A stretch of DNA of 64,000 nucleotides from Vibrio chagasii (GCF_002954585.1 NZ_MSCI01000002.1:1218089-1282088), one strand, 5' to 3'. Positions 53,948 to 62,751 are shown, numbered from the stretch's first letter. Made by a program: numbers and translations. Notes: generated by a model not told the origin, from the letters alone.

Positions 53948-55004
53948 TCTTATTCACCCCTTCACTCTTCTCTGTTGCGACATTAGCGTTTTGTTCAACA
54001 CCGTTTTTCTCTTGTTCCATTACTTCGTTGTACCAAAGGTCATGGTGCTCTTTCGCCCAGGTTTCATCAACTTCACCCGTTACCATGCCTTCTAGTGCCC
54101 CTTCCATACCGAATAGGCCGATATAGATGTGGAACACGAAACCACAGATAAGGATCAGAGCCGCTAGCATGTGAACTAAGTTTGAAAGCTCCATATCACG
54201 GCGAGTTTGACCAAAGATTGGGAAGTCCAATACCAAACCACTGATTGCAGCAACACTACCCATAACGATAAGTAGCCAGAACAGCGCTTTTTCACCGGCA
54301 TTTGAGAACTCTGCAGACGGGTGAGAACCTTTATGTTTCCCTACCATACCGCCCAGTTTCAAGAACCACTGAATATCCACTTTCTTAAAGATCGATTTAC
54401 GCCACCATTTGATAAGCACTGCCATCAACAGTACATAGAAAATCGGGCCTATGTAGTTGTGGTACTGCTTTGCCAATAGAATGATAAAGCCCCATAGATC
54501 CGTTGGGATGTATGGCTTCAAGAAGTGTTTACCATAAACCAGCATCAAACCACTGAACGCCAGTGTCAAGAAGGTAAACGCCATGCTCCAGTGTAATGCA
54601 CGATCCAATCGAGACCAACGTTTGATCTTACGACCTGTTCTTGGCGCACTGAGCATCAATGGACCAATCACTACGTACATCAGAGTGACAAAAGCAATAC
54701 TGCCAAAGATAGCCACAGCACCCGCTGGTGACATCCACTTCTCTTTTAAGATGTACCAAGTTTGACCTGGAGTACTGATGAGTACGCCATGCTCAGGAGA
54801 CTGAGATGTGGTGTAACCTGATTGTCCATCTCTAACTTGTCGCCAGTAATCCGCACCAGCAAGTTGAACCACTTCTCTTTCAGCTGAGCTTGCTTGAGTT
54901 TGTGATGAGTTCGTCTCAGATGCATGACTCATAGGAGAAAGCATTGTTAGTGCTGCCAACATTGGCAGCACAACAAGGAAGAGACGCTTAAACATTGTAA
55001 GCAT
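53931..55004 (-). CDS. fdhC: Formate dehydrogenase cytochrome b subunit (gamma)
   Basis: A 357-residue subunit. It has a signal-peptide-like N terminus (FKRLFLVVLPMLAALTMLSPMSHA) and an extra periplasmic segment, a helix near 85-110, then the four-helix cytochrome b core starting at LDRALHWSMAFTFLTLAFSG with haem histidines in DRALHW, KQYHNYIGP and VHMLAALILICGFVFHIYIG. It passes electrons from the iron-sulfur subunit to quinone. It is longer than E. coli FdnI/FdoI (about 210) and resembles the Shewanella/Wolinella type. A charged tail follows residue 320. Confidence 0.88.
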   Translation of the reverse strand: MLTMFKRLFLVVLPMLAALTMLSPMSHASETNSSQTQASSAEREVVQLAGADYWRQVRDGQSGYTTSQSPEHGVLISTPGQTWYILKEKWMSPAGAVAIFGSIAFVTLMYVVIGPLMLSAPRTGRKIKRWSRLDRALHWSMAFTFLTLAFSGLMLVYGKHFLKPYIPTDLWGFIILLAKQYHNYIGPIFYVLLMAVLIKWWRKSIFKKVDIQWFLKLGGMVGKHKGSHPSAEFSNAGEKALFWLLIVMGSVAAISGLVLDFPIFGQTRRDMELSNLVHMLAALILICGFVFHIYIGLFGMEGALEGMVTGEVDETWAKEHHDLWYNEVMEQEKNGVEQNANVATEKSEGVNKNEQTS

Positions 55005-55017
55005 ATGTCTCTCCTAC

Positions 55018-55626
55018 TTAGCTCTTAGTTGCGTCGTAAGACAGGTCATTACCGTCTGTCCAGCCCGCGCCTTTGGCACCACGTTCAACAACACGTTGAC
55101 GGAAAACATCAGAAACTTTCTCTGCGTCGCCCGCAAGCAGTGCTTTGGTAGAACATAGTGAAGCACACATTGGAAGCTTACCTTCAGCAATACGGTTCGC
55201 ACCGTACTTCTGACGTTCTTCTACAGAACCTGGTTCTGTTTCAGGGCCGCCAGCACAGAAGGTACATTTGTCCATCTTACCGCGCTCACCAAATGCTTCC
55301 TGTTTAGGGAATTGAGGTGCGCCAAACGGACAAGCAAACAAACAGTAACCACAACCGATACAAAGATCTTTGTTGTGAAGTACGATGCCGTCTTCTGTGT
55401 GTTCAAAACAGTCTGCAGGACAAACTGCCATACACGGTGCATCAGTACAGTGCATACACGCTACTGAGATTGAGTTTTCACCCGGTTCGCCATCGTTCAA
55501 TGTCACAACGCGACGACGTTGAATACCCCACTCCAGAGCATCATCATTTTCATTCTTACATGCAGTGACACAACCGTTACATTCGATACAACGCTTGGTG
55601 TCACAAAGAAATTTCATTCTAGCCAT
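55018..55626 (-). CDS. fdhB: Formate dehydrogenase iron-sulfur subunit (beta)
   Basis: A 202-residue ferredoxin-like subunit with the four-cluster cysteine pattern: CIECNGCVTACKNEN, CMHCTDAPCMAVCPADC, CIGCGYCLFACPFGAPQ, CTFCAGG and a final CASLCSTKAL. It carries electrons from the molybdenum subunit to the cytochrome b. It is shorter than E. coli FdnH (294) because the C-terminal membrane anchor is absent, so it is held by contacts with its partners. There are 11 bases to the alpha-subunit gene. Confidence 0.94.
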   Translation of the reverse strand: MARMKFLCDTKRCIECNGCVTACKNENDDALEWGIQRRRVVTLNDGEPGENSISVACMHCTDAPCMAVCPADCFEHTEDGIVLHNKDLCIGCGYCLFACPFGAPQFPKQEAFGERGKMDKCTFCAGGPETEPGSVEERQKYGANRIAEGKLPMCASLCSTKALLAGDAEKVSDVFRQRVVERGAKGAGWTDGNDLSYDATKS

Positions 55627-55637
55627 TTTAAGACTCC

Positions 55638-58493
55638 TTACGCTTTACGAATATTACAAAGGGTTACTTTCGTTTCCTGCATCAAGGTGACAGGGTCGTA
55701 ACCATAAGTGGTTGCTGTGTTAGCAGCTTCACCAATAACGTAAGGATCAGTGCCTTCTGGGTACTTAGAACGCAAATCTTCACCTTGGAACTTACCACCG
55801 AAGTGGAATGGGATGAACGCCAAACCAGGTTTAACACGACGTGTTACCATCGCTTTCACCTTAATACGGCCCTTCTCTGCACCTTCAACCCAAACATCAT
55901 CACCGTCTTTGAAGCCGATGTCGTTTGCGTCTTTCGGGTTCACTTCAACGAACATTTCTTGTTGAAGTTCAGCTAGCCATGGGTTTGAACGAGTCTCTTC
56001 ACCACCACCTTCGTACTCAACCAGACGACCAGAGGTCAGGATAATCGGGTATTCGCCAGATTTGTCTTGCTCTTGAATCGACTTGTAAAGCGTAGGAACA
56101 CGGAAGATAACTTCTTTGTCATCCCACGTTGGGTAATCAGCAACTAAGTCACGACGTGGCGTGTAAAGCGGCTCACGGTGCAGTGGTACACGGTCTGGGA
56201 ATGTCCAAACAATCGCACGAGCTTTCGCATTACCAAATGGGATACAACCGTGTTTAATTGCCACACGTTGGATACCACCTGAAACGTCAGTCTTCCAGTT
56301 TTTGCCTTCAGCAGACGCTTTCTCTTCTGCAGTTAGATCATCCCACCAACCCAGTTGTTTCAGTAGTTTGTCGCTGAACTCTGGGTAACCGTCTTTGATC
56401 TCACAGCCTTTCGAGTAGCTGTCTTCAGCCAGTAGGCTTTGACCTTCAAACTCAACACCGAAACGAGTACGGAAGTTACCACCACCTTCAGCAACCGTTT
56501 TAGACGTATCGTAAAGGATATGTGTACCAGGGTGTTTCATCTCTGGAGTGCCCCAACATGGCCAAGGTAGACCGTAAGTCTCGCCATTTGCTGGACCGCC
56601 TTCTGCTTCTAGAGACGTTTTGTGGAATGTATGCCAGTTCTGTTGGTGCTCTTTCAAGCGTTCAGGGCTTTGACCTGTGTAACCAATCGTCCACATACCT
56701 TTGTTGAATTCACGTGTAATGTCTTCAATCAGAGGTTGGTTGTTCTCAACACGAATGTTCTTGAACAGCTGATCAGAGAAACCAAGCTTCTTAGAAAGCA
56801 GGTACATGATTTCGTGGTCAGGTTTAGATTCGAACAGAGGCTCAACGACTTTGTCACGCCATTGTAGAGAACGGTTTGACGCCGTTACACTGCCGTAGGT
56901 TTCAAATTGAGTCGTTGCTGGTAGCAGGTAAACGCCGTCTGTACGATCGTTCATTACCGCTGCAACCGTTGGGTATGGGTCAACAATAACCATCATATCC
57001 AGCTTCTGCATCGCCTTCTTCATCTCTGGACCACGCGTCTGAGAGTTCACTGCGTGACCCCAGTAGAACATCGCGCGGATGTTTTCGCGCTGACGAATCT
57101 TGTCTTTATCTTCAAGTACGCCATCCACCCAACGAGATACAGGAATACCTGCACTGTTCATTGGTTTTTGACCACCGTATGCGTTGTCGTCGAAACGGCC
57201 TTTCACCCAGTCAAAGTCGATATCCCAAACTTTTGACCAGTGACGCCAAGAACCTTCAGACAAGCCGTAGTAGCCTGGAAGTGTGTCAGAAAGTACACCA
57301 AGGTCAGTTGCGCCCTGTACGTTATCGTGACCACGGAAGATGTTTGCACCGCCGCCTGATTTACCGATGTTACCTAGCGCAAGCTCTAGTACACAGTAAG
57401 CGCGTGTGTTGTTGTTACCAGTCGTGTGTTGAGTACCACCCATACACCAAACGATACAACCCGGACGGTTTTCAGAAAGCAGTTTCGCTGTGTGGTATAC
57501 GTCTTTTTCGCTAACACCAGTTACACGTTCAACTTCTGCTGGGCTCCATTTCGCCACTTCTTCACGGATCTCGTCCATGCCGAATACACGTTGTTTAATG
57601 AACTCTTTGTCTTCCCATTGGTTTGCAAAGACGTGCCATAACACACCCCAGATAAACGCAACGTCAGAACCTGGACGAAGAGAAACGTAGTGATCTGATT
57701 TCGCAGCAGTACGCGTACGGCGAGGATCCGCAACAACGATCTTACAGTTGTTCTTCTCTTTCGCGATCAAGATGTGTTGCATCGCTACTGGGTGAGCTTC
57801 TGCGGGGTTTGAACCAATGAACAGCATCGATTTACAGTTGTGCATGTCATTGAACGAGTTTGTCATTGCACCGTAACCCCAAGTGTTCGCAACACCGGCT
57901 ACTGTGGTTGAGTGACAAATACGCGCTTGGTGGTCAACGTTGTTCGTGCCCCAAAGCGACGCCATCTTACGGAATGCGTAAGCTTGTTCGTTGCTGTGTT
58001 TCGCACTACCTAGGAAGTAAACTGAATCAGGGCCAGACTCTTTACGAAGTTCTAGCGCTTTGTTACCGATCTCTTCAATCGCTTGTTCCCAAGAAAGCTT
58101 CTTCCACTTACCGCCTTCCAATTTCATTGGGTATTTAAGACGACGTTCACCGTGGCCGTGCTCACGAAGTGCTGCACCTTTCGCACAGTGTCCACCAGCG
58201 TTGAATGGGTGATCGAACGCAGGCTCTTGACCTGTCCAAACACCGTTTTGAACTTCAGCGTAGATGCCACAGCCCACAGAACAGTGAGAACAGATAGTAC
58301 GTTTTACTTCTGTTTTCGCTTCTGGATCGACTGATTTAGCCTGTGCTTTCTTCATCATGCCTGGTGCAAATAGACTTGCGCCTACGACTGCGCCACCAGC
58401 AGCTAATGAAGTATTTTTCATGAAGGCACGTCGAGACACACCTAGCTGATTGGTTTCTTGGCTCACACTATCGGAGCGTTTGACAAGTTTCAT
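55638..58493 (-). CDS. fdhA: Periplasmic formate dehydrogenase catalytic subunit (alpha), cysteine type
   Basis: A 951-residue molybdenum or tungsten bis-MGD enzyme. It has a twin-arginine signal SRRAFMK at 20-26, then the [4Fe-4S] cysteines Cys68, Cys71, Cys75 and Cys103 followed by Lys105. The metal ligand is Cys193 in ARICHSTTVAG, the place of selenocysteine in E. coli FdnG, so no Sec machinery is needed. The MGD-binding regions (GSNPAEAHPV, GGTQHTTGNNN, TSGRLVEYEGGGEETRSN) are intact. It oxidises formate to CO2 in the periplasm and feeds electrons to FdhB/FdhC. Tat export as a folded complex with FdhB is expected. Confidence 0.95.
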   Translation of the reverse strand: MKLVKRSDSVSQETNQLGVSRRAFMKNTSLAAGGAVVGASLFAPGMMKKAQAKSVDPEAKTEVKRTICSHCSVGCGIYAEVQNGVWTGQEPAFDHPFNAGGHCAKGAALREHGHGERRLKYPMKLEGGKWKKLSWEQAIEEIGNKALELRKESGPDSVYFLGSAKHSNEQAYAFRKMASLWGTNNVDHQARICHSTTVAGVANTWGYGAMTNSFNDMHNCKSMLFIGSNPAEAHPVAMQHILIAKEKNNCKIVVADPRRTRTAAKSDHYVSLRPGSDVAFIWGVLWHVFANQWEDKEFIKQRVFGMDEIREEVAKWSPAEVERVTGVSEKDVYHTAKLLSENRPGCIVWCMGGTQHTTGNNNTRAYCVLELALGNIGKSGGGANIFRGHDNVQGATDLGVLSDTLPGYYGLSEGSWRHWSKVWDIDFDWVKGRFDDNAYGGQKPMNSAGIPVSRWVDGVLEDKDKIRQRENIRAMFYWGHAVNSQTRGPEMKKAMQKLDMMVIVDPYPTVAAVMNDRTDGVYLLPATTQFETYGSVTASNRSLQWRDKVVEPLFESKPDHEIMYLLSKKLGFSDQLFKNIRVENNQPLIEDITREFNKGMWTIGYTGQSPERLKEHQQNWHTFHKTSLEAEGGPANGETYGLPWPCWGTPEMKHPGTHILYDTSKTVAEGGGNFRTRFGVEFEGQSLLAEDSYSKGCEIKDGYPEFSDKLLKQLGWWDDLTAEEKASAEGKNWKTDVSGGIQRVAIKHGCIPFGNAKARAIVWTFPDRVPLHREPLYTPRRDLVADYPTWDDKEVIFRVPTLYKSIQEQDKSGEYPIILTSGRLVEYEGGGEETRSNPWLAELQQEMFVEVNPKDANDIGFKDGDDVWVEGAEKGRIKVKAMVTRRVKPGLAFIPFHFGGKFQGEDLRSKYPEGTDPYVIGEAANTATTYGYDPVTLMQETKVTLCNIRKA

Positions 58494-58503
58494 TCGTTAT
58501 CTC

Positions 58504-58707
58504 CTAAAGTGTGTCGTAGTAATCGCGAATGTGTTGCGTTTCACGATAGCCAGTCTTCTTCACGTCTTCTTTCGAAATTTCAACAGTTTCTGAAGCGGTT
58601 GCCACTTGAGTTGTACCAGCGACAACGGCACCAGCAACGGCTGCAGTCGTCAAGCCTTTGAGTAGATCCCTACGGCTTGTATTTATATCTTTATTATCTT
58701 TCATCAT
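58504..58707 (-). CDS. Small Tat-signal protein of formate dehydrogenase operons
   Basis: A 67-residue protein with a twin-arginine motif SRRDLLKGL near residue 11 and a small hydrophobic stretch (TTAAVAGAVVAGTT), then a short polar tail. This is the family I know as the formate-dehydrogenase-region TAT target (TIGR02811). It precedes fdhA by 10 bases. Its role is not established; it may be a small extra subunit or assembly aid exported with the complex. A strong AAGGAAG site precedes the double ATG. Confidence 0.85.
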   Translation of the reverse strand: MMKDNKDINTSRRDLLKGLTTAAVAGAVVAGTTQVATASETVEISKEDVKKTGYRETQHIRDYYDTL

Positions 58708-58782
58708 TGCTTCCTTACCTTACGGTAGATCTTTTTTTGGAGGCTTAATGCCCCTCTATCGATATAATCGCGTACTGCTCGA

Positions 58783-59421
58783 TTACTCGTAATCAGTGAC
58801 GTTTTTCACATCAATCTTTAATTTGTGCTTACTGCTTTTTGTATTCACGCTAAAACGTACTTGTTCTAACGTTAAGAATGCTTCACATAGCTGAGCGGCC
58901 GATTTGTAGAAGTTCGCGCTTTCTGCCCCTTCAAGCTGACGCGTGAAAGAGTTAAACCAAGGGCCAAGGTGCTTATTGAATACCGCTTGTTGCAGTGCTT
59001 CTTCCTCAGCCGTTAGCATCGCCATCACTTCACAAAGTGCCGCGATGTGATCTTCTGGCTCTTTTACTTGATCATCACGCTCAATGCCTAGAAGCTCTAA
59101 ATCATGACGAATGTCAGCTAATGGTTTTTCCATCATGGCGCCCGTGCGATGCCAAGAACCAAATGGAACGACCTCTCCGCGACCAATGCCAATGAAAAGG
59201 TCTTGATATTCATCTTCCAGTGCTTCGCGGTTTGATTCTGTTGCTGCTTGTTGAATGGCAATCCAAGCTTTCTGCATTGCGCTTTCAGACGCTTCAATAT
59301 CGAGCGTTTTTAGAAAGTCGATCACCTCTTCAGAAGGTGCGCTACGAAACAGTGCAGAAAGAACCAAGTAGATTTCAGTTCTTAGTGTCTGTTCTTGTGC
59401 CTGATCCAAATTCGTGTCCAA
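58783..59421 (-). CDS. TorD-family molybdoenzyme chaperone
   Basis: A 212-residue all-helical cytosolic protein of the TorD/DmsD family. The marker segment EYQDLFIGIGRGEVVPFGSWHRTGAMMEKPL (positions about 68-100) holds the YxxLFxG and VxPxxS elements that bind the Tat signal peptide. It probably binds the FdhA leader and delays export until the cofactor is inserted. It lies between the ferredoxin gene and the Tat small protein gene. Confidence 0.9.
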   Translation of the reverse strand: MDTNLDQAQEQTLRTEIYLVLSALFRSAPSEEVIDFLKTLDIEASESAMQKAWIAIQQAATESNREALEDEYQDLFIGIGRGEVVPFGSWHRTGAMMEKPLADIRHDLELLGIERDDQVKEPEDHIAALCEVMAMLTAEEEALQQAVFNKHLGPWFNSFTRQLEGAESANFYKSAAQLCEAFLTLEQVRFSVNTKSSKHKLKIDVKNVTDYE

Positions 59422-59430
59422 GGCTAACTC

Positions 59431-61098
59431 CTAGTATTTCAATTGTTTCAATGGGTCTTGAGCCATTGAATCGAACATATCCACCACACGGCAGTCTTCA
59501 CACATCGCAATACGGTTAATCGCAGCTTCATCTGAAAAGTGAGAGTGACCGCGTAACTTGTTCTGTAGCATGTCAATCATAGACTGAGGTGCGAATGGTT
59601 TATGGCAACGTACACATTCCGCTGCTTTCTCTTCATGAATCACAACCGCTTTCTGACGCTCTTCTTTCACCCAGTTCATACGAGGCGTAAGAGTCAGAAC
59701 ATTTTCAGGACATGCCTTCTCACACAGGCCACATTGAATACAGTCTTGTTCTACAAACTTAAGTGATGGAGAAGCTCCGTCGGTATGAAGTGCACGTGTC
59801 GGACACACAGCCACACAACTCATACACAACGTACAATCTTTGCTATCACACGAAACGTTTCCGTATGGAGCGTTTAACGGAAGCTCAACAATATTCTCAA
59901 CAGGAATACGAGCTGAAGACATCGCATCAAGTGCAGTGAATAGACGTTGACGCTTGTTACCTTGAAGATCGCCAAGTGCAAGGTCGAACGAATCCACACA
60001 AAGTGTCGGAGGACCTTCACGCAGAGATTCTAAGTACAGAATATCGATGGTTTCTTTCGGAATACCGATTTGGTCTAGCAGTTCTTGAGCAATCCCTACT
60101 TCGTTATTCAGAACACGAATGATCGTTTCTGGCATAAAGCGAGATGCCGCAAACAGAACTTGAGTCGCGCCATTAACCAATGCTGCAAACCAAGTATCGA
60201 TACCAATAGATGGCAGCTCTTCGACAACAATAGGAATCACGTTGTCTGGTAGCGCTTTAAGAGCCATCACGTTGTAGGTTTCATGACGTGAGCTACAGAT
60301 AAGTACGATTGGATCCAAACCGCCCGCTTGCTCGTAGTTGGCTAGCGTACGTTCAATGAATTTTTGAGTATCATCAGGATTAGGCAATGCGTAAGAGATA
60401 GCTTCTGTCGGACAGCTCGTTGCACAAGTACCCACGCCCTGACATAGGTAAGGGTTGATCTCAATCTTGTGACCTGTCTTATCAGAGCCTTCACTTGAAA
60501 GTGCGCCTGCAGGACAAGCATCAACACAACGCTCACAACCTTTAACACCACGAGAACTGTGTGCACATAGGTCTGTGTCCAAACGGAAGAACTTAGGCTT
60601 ATCAAACGTGCCCATTAACGTAGGAATTTCTTCTAACGCTTCAGCTAGCTTTGGATAACCGCGCCCTACTGGGTAATAACCAGGAACAGGCACTTCTTCT
60701 GTCATGCAGCTATTCAGACATAGATCCAAAACCACATCAAAACAGTCATGATTGATTGCTACTTTCGCAAGGTTATTGTTTAGGCCTTTGTTTTCGATTA
60801 GAACTTCGAATGTACCAAGGAACCCAGAAACCTGAACAGCATTTGCGTAGTAAAGCTCTGACTCAGCATTAGTCGCTTTCGCACCGTCTGTTGAAAGTAG
60901 TGTCAGGCTTGTTAACTGAGGCAATTGAGCCGCAGCACTTTCAATGATCGCAGTTGGACCAATAATTAGCGTGTTACCACCACTTTCATAACTGACTGTC
61001 GGTGGAATTAGGTTTGTTAACTCAACAGTGTTCTCAAACGCATACAGCCTCGCCTTTGCGTTATTTGAAGTTGCTTGTTCTAATAATTGTTTAAGCAT
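59431..61098 (-). CDS. Multi-cluster 4Fe-4S protein, first gene of the fdh operon
   Basis: A 555-residue soluble protein. About 200 residues without clusters precede the ferredoxin modules: CERCVDACPAGAL, CQGVGTCATSCPTEAI, CTLCMSCVAVCPTRAL and CIQCGLCEKACPENVL, plus a C-terminal pair of CxxC sites (CVRCHKPF, CEDC). The middle part between modules (about 270-420) looks like a flavoprotein-type or MvhD-like fold. It is found as the leading gene of such operons in Vibrio and Shewanella. It may move electrons from cytosolic donors or for cofactor maturation; its function is not proven. It has a sigma-54 promoter upstream. Confidence 0.8.
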   Translation of the reverse strand: MLKQLLEQATSNNAKARLYAFENTVELTNLIPPTVSYESGGNTLIIGPTAIIESAAAQLPQLTSLTLLSTDGAKATNAESELYYANAVQVSGFLGTFEVLIENKGLNNNLAKVAINHDCFDVVLDLCLNSCMTEEVPVPGYYPVGRGYPKLAEALEEIPTLMGTFDKPKFFRLDTDLCAHSSRGVKGCERCVDACPAGALSSEGSDKTGHKIEINPYLCQGVGTCATSCPTEAISYALPNPDDTQKFIERTLANYEQAGGLDPIVLICSSRHETYNVMALKALPDNVIPIVVEELPSIGIDTWFAALVNGATQVLFAASRFMPETIIRVLNNEVGIAQELLDQIGIPKETIDILYLESLREGPPTLCVDSFDLALGDLQGNKRQRLFTALDAMSSARIPVENIVELPLNAPYGNVSCDSKDCTLCMSCVAVCPTRALHTDGASPSLKFVEQDCIQCGLCEKACPENVLTLTPRMNWVKEERQKAVVIHEEKAAECVRCHKPFAPQSMIDMLQNKLRGHSHFSDEAAINRIAMCEDCRVVDMFDSMAQDPLKQLKY

Positions 61099-61265
61099 TG
61101 CTCAGTTCCATTTTTGGATATGGATAATCTGTTCAATCTTCATTGTAGTTAGCGTTGGAGAACTTGCTGAGTAATCAGTTAACAACTTATGGTCTCGTTA
61201 ACTATTCATTCACTCGTCAAGTTTACGCGCGTTATCTACAAAAAAGTCGATAATGGACTGGTTTT

Positions 61266-61282
61266 AGCAAATGGCGTGCCAA
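61266..61282 (-). promoter_or_regulatory. Perfect sigma-54 promoter of the main fdh operon
   Basis: On the minus strand the sequence is TTGGCACGCCATTTGCT, identical to the sigma-54 consensus TTGGCACG-N4-TTGCT at every defined base. Transcription would start near 61256, with a leader of about 158 bases before the 4Fe-4S gene. Confidence 0.88.
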
Positions 61283-61343
61283 TTTAATAACTCAATATTT
61301 TCAATGAATTAGATTAAATTTAAATCGATATTGATAATAAAAA

Positions 61344-61376
61344 AACCGCTTGGGACATTTTGTCGCAAGCGGTTCA
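61344..61376 (-). terminator. Terminator after DUF3306
   Basis: The stem AACCGCTTG/CAAGCGGTT with a 13-base loop has an A run on its plus-strand left flank. The loop contains one copy of the GGACATTTTGT motif. Confidence 0.8.
61353..61363 (+). promoter_or_regulatory. GGACATTTTGT motif, copy 1, possible activator site
   Basis: An 11-bp sequence identical to 62538-62548. It lies about 70 bases upstream of the sigma-54 promoter of the fdh operon. A related GTACATTTTG is read on the minus strand at 61390-61399. Confidence 0.45.
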
Positions 61377-61399
61377 TTGAGTGTTTAGTCAAAATGTAC

Positions 61400-62047
61400 C
61401 TATTCTTTGTGTGGTATATTTTGTCTCACCTCTTTTGGGTCATTTTCGATAGCATCGGTGTCGAAATTATCTGATACTGTGTTTTTATACAGTTCACTTT
61501 GTTGTCTCGTAATCTCGTCACTTTCAACAAGATCTAATTCCGCTTCTTCAGCGTTGTTAATTGAAGCTTCTTCTTGATTTTCAGTAGCTTGCTCTTGTTC
61601 GCTTGGCGTTTCTTCTTCTACCTTCTCTTTTACCCAATCACGTAAGCTTTCAGCGACACCTTCAGAAAGTGACTTAAGATTACTGTAATCGTCATCGTAA
61701 TCGTCTAAGCCATCACGTACGTTAAACTCTTCTGAGAGAAATAATTTACGTAATGCGGCTTTTTTTACGCTTTCTGATGCTTCTGATACCAATAATTGAG
61801 CCATAGACAGCTCTTCAGTAGTCTCTGATGCCGACTCTTTAGTGTCAGCAGACTCTTCTAAAGCATTAGTTGGCTCGATAGAAGTTGGGTCATTTGGTGT
61901 GAGTTCTTCAGCTGAGCTGAGTGTTTGAGAAGCTGGCTCAGAAGAAGTAACCGAGGTTTCCTCAACAGGCTGTTCAGCTTCGAGCGCTTTGTCAGTCGAT
62001 TCATCGAGCTTTCGTTGAGACCAACGGCTAAAAAAGTTAGTTGCCAT
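61400..62047 (-). CDS. DUF3306 family protein
   Basis: A 215-residue acidic soluble protein. The N terminus FFSRWSQRKLDES and the central segment AALRKLFLSEEFNVRDGLDDYDDDYSNL match DUF3306. Large parts on both sides are glutamate-, serine- and threonine-rich and probably disordered. It always occurs in formate dehydrogenase clusters as far as I recall. It overlaps the DUF3305 gene by 11 bases. A structural role as an FDH-maturation scaffold is possible, but the function is unknown. Confidence 0.78.
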   Translation of the reverse strand: MATNFFSRWSQRKLDESTDKALEAEQPVEETSVTSSEPASQTLSSAEELTPNDPTSIEPTNALEESADTKESASETTEELSMAQLLVSEASESVKKAALRKLFLSEEFNVRDGLDDYDDDYSNLKSLSEGVAESLRDWVKEKVEEETPSEQEQATENQEEASINNAEEAELDLVESDEITRQQSELYKNTVSDNFDTDAIENDPKEVRQNIPHKE

Positions 62048-62498
62048 TAGAACGACCTGCCCCTTTACGCTTCTTGCGTCTAGCTTCTAATAATTCGCCA
62101 TGACGACCGATAAAGGCTTCCATCCACGCTTGTACAGGTAAAGGCATGTCGTAAGACAATACTTGGTTATCTCCGTCCATGTACTGGCCTGCGACTGTTT
62201 GTGATGCTGTCAGTAATTGAATAATAGGTTTACCGGAGTCAACATTATCCATGACTAAGAATAGCTTAGGTTGCTGAGAGCTTAGATTGAAGCGGTAGTC
62301 GGTACGTTCGTCTTTGTGTAGTTGGAGCAAACATACGTCTGGGGTTTCATTTTCAGGTGATAATTCAAAACCGATGAGTTCCCATTGAGTCGTTACCCAA
62401 ATGCCAGTTTTGATCTCTTTCTCTATTCTTTGGACACCTATTGGCCAAGCTGATTCTGTTTTTTCGTAGTGTTCTTGGAATTCTTTTATCTCAGACAT
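62037..62498 (-). CDS. DUF3305 family protein
   Basis: A 153-residue soluble protein. Recognisable parts are WPIGVQRIEKEIKTGIWVTTQWELIGF near the N terminus and PLPVQAWMEAFIGRHGELLEARRKKRKGAG at the C terminus, typical of DUF3305. It is translationally coupled to DUF3306 and probably works with it. Upstream lies a sigma-54-like element at 62577-62593. Confidence 0.78.
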   Translation of the reverse strand: MSEIKEFQEHYEKTESAWPIGVQRIEKEIKTGIWVTTQWELIGFELSPENETPDVCLLQLHKDERTDYRFNLSSQQPKLFLVMDNVDSGKPIIQLLTASQTVAGQYMDGDNQVLSYDMPLPVQAWMEAFIGRHGELLEARRKKRKGAGRSNGN

Positions 62499-62537
62499 AC
62501 TGCACCCAATTGATTTTCTTTATTCTGATCGTACGTA

Positions 62538-62548
62538 GGACATTTTGT
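62538..62548 (+). promoter_or_regulatory. GGACATTTTGT motif, copy 2, possible activator site
   Basis: Identical to 61353-61363. It lies about 205 bases upstream of the fdhD sigma-54-like element and just downstream of the expected DUF3305 start point. Confidence 0.45.
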
Positions 62549-62576
62549 ACTTCGCATAACCATATACCCTCTACAA

Positions 62577-62593
62577 AGCAATAAACACGCCAA
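62577..62593 (-). promoter_or_regulatory. Sigma-54-like promoter of DUF3305-DUF3306
   Basis: On the minus strand the sequence is TTGGCGTGTTTATTGCT. It matches TTGGCACG-N4-TTGCT except for two bases (AC read as GT). Start would be near 62566, 68 bases before the DUF3305 ATG. Confidence 0.65.
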
Positions 62594-62751
62594 TACAGCT
62601 TGAGTCCTACTGTGTCTGTGTTGCGTTTGTCGCTAAGTTACCTTTATAACGTTAGTCGATTGCGCTGGTTTGAGACAGTTAGTCTCGGTGAACTCTCATA
62701 TTTTGCGCTATTTTAATCTAATGCTTCATGTTTTAACGAATCCCCGTTATT

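Larger units (their letters stand above)
61099..61399. other. Control region of the main fdh operon
   Basis: The 300-base gap contains the sigma-54 promoter, the DUF3306 terminator and two copies of the ACATTTTG motif (listed separately). No reading frame. A GTTAAC pair about 20 bases apart lies at about 61180-61205 within the leader of the operon. Confidence 0.6.

Noticed and set aside
57911..57922. Search for a selenocysteine TGA in fdhA
   Set aside because: The metal-ligand codon is an ordinary cysteine codon and the frame has no internal TGA.
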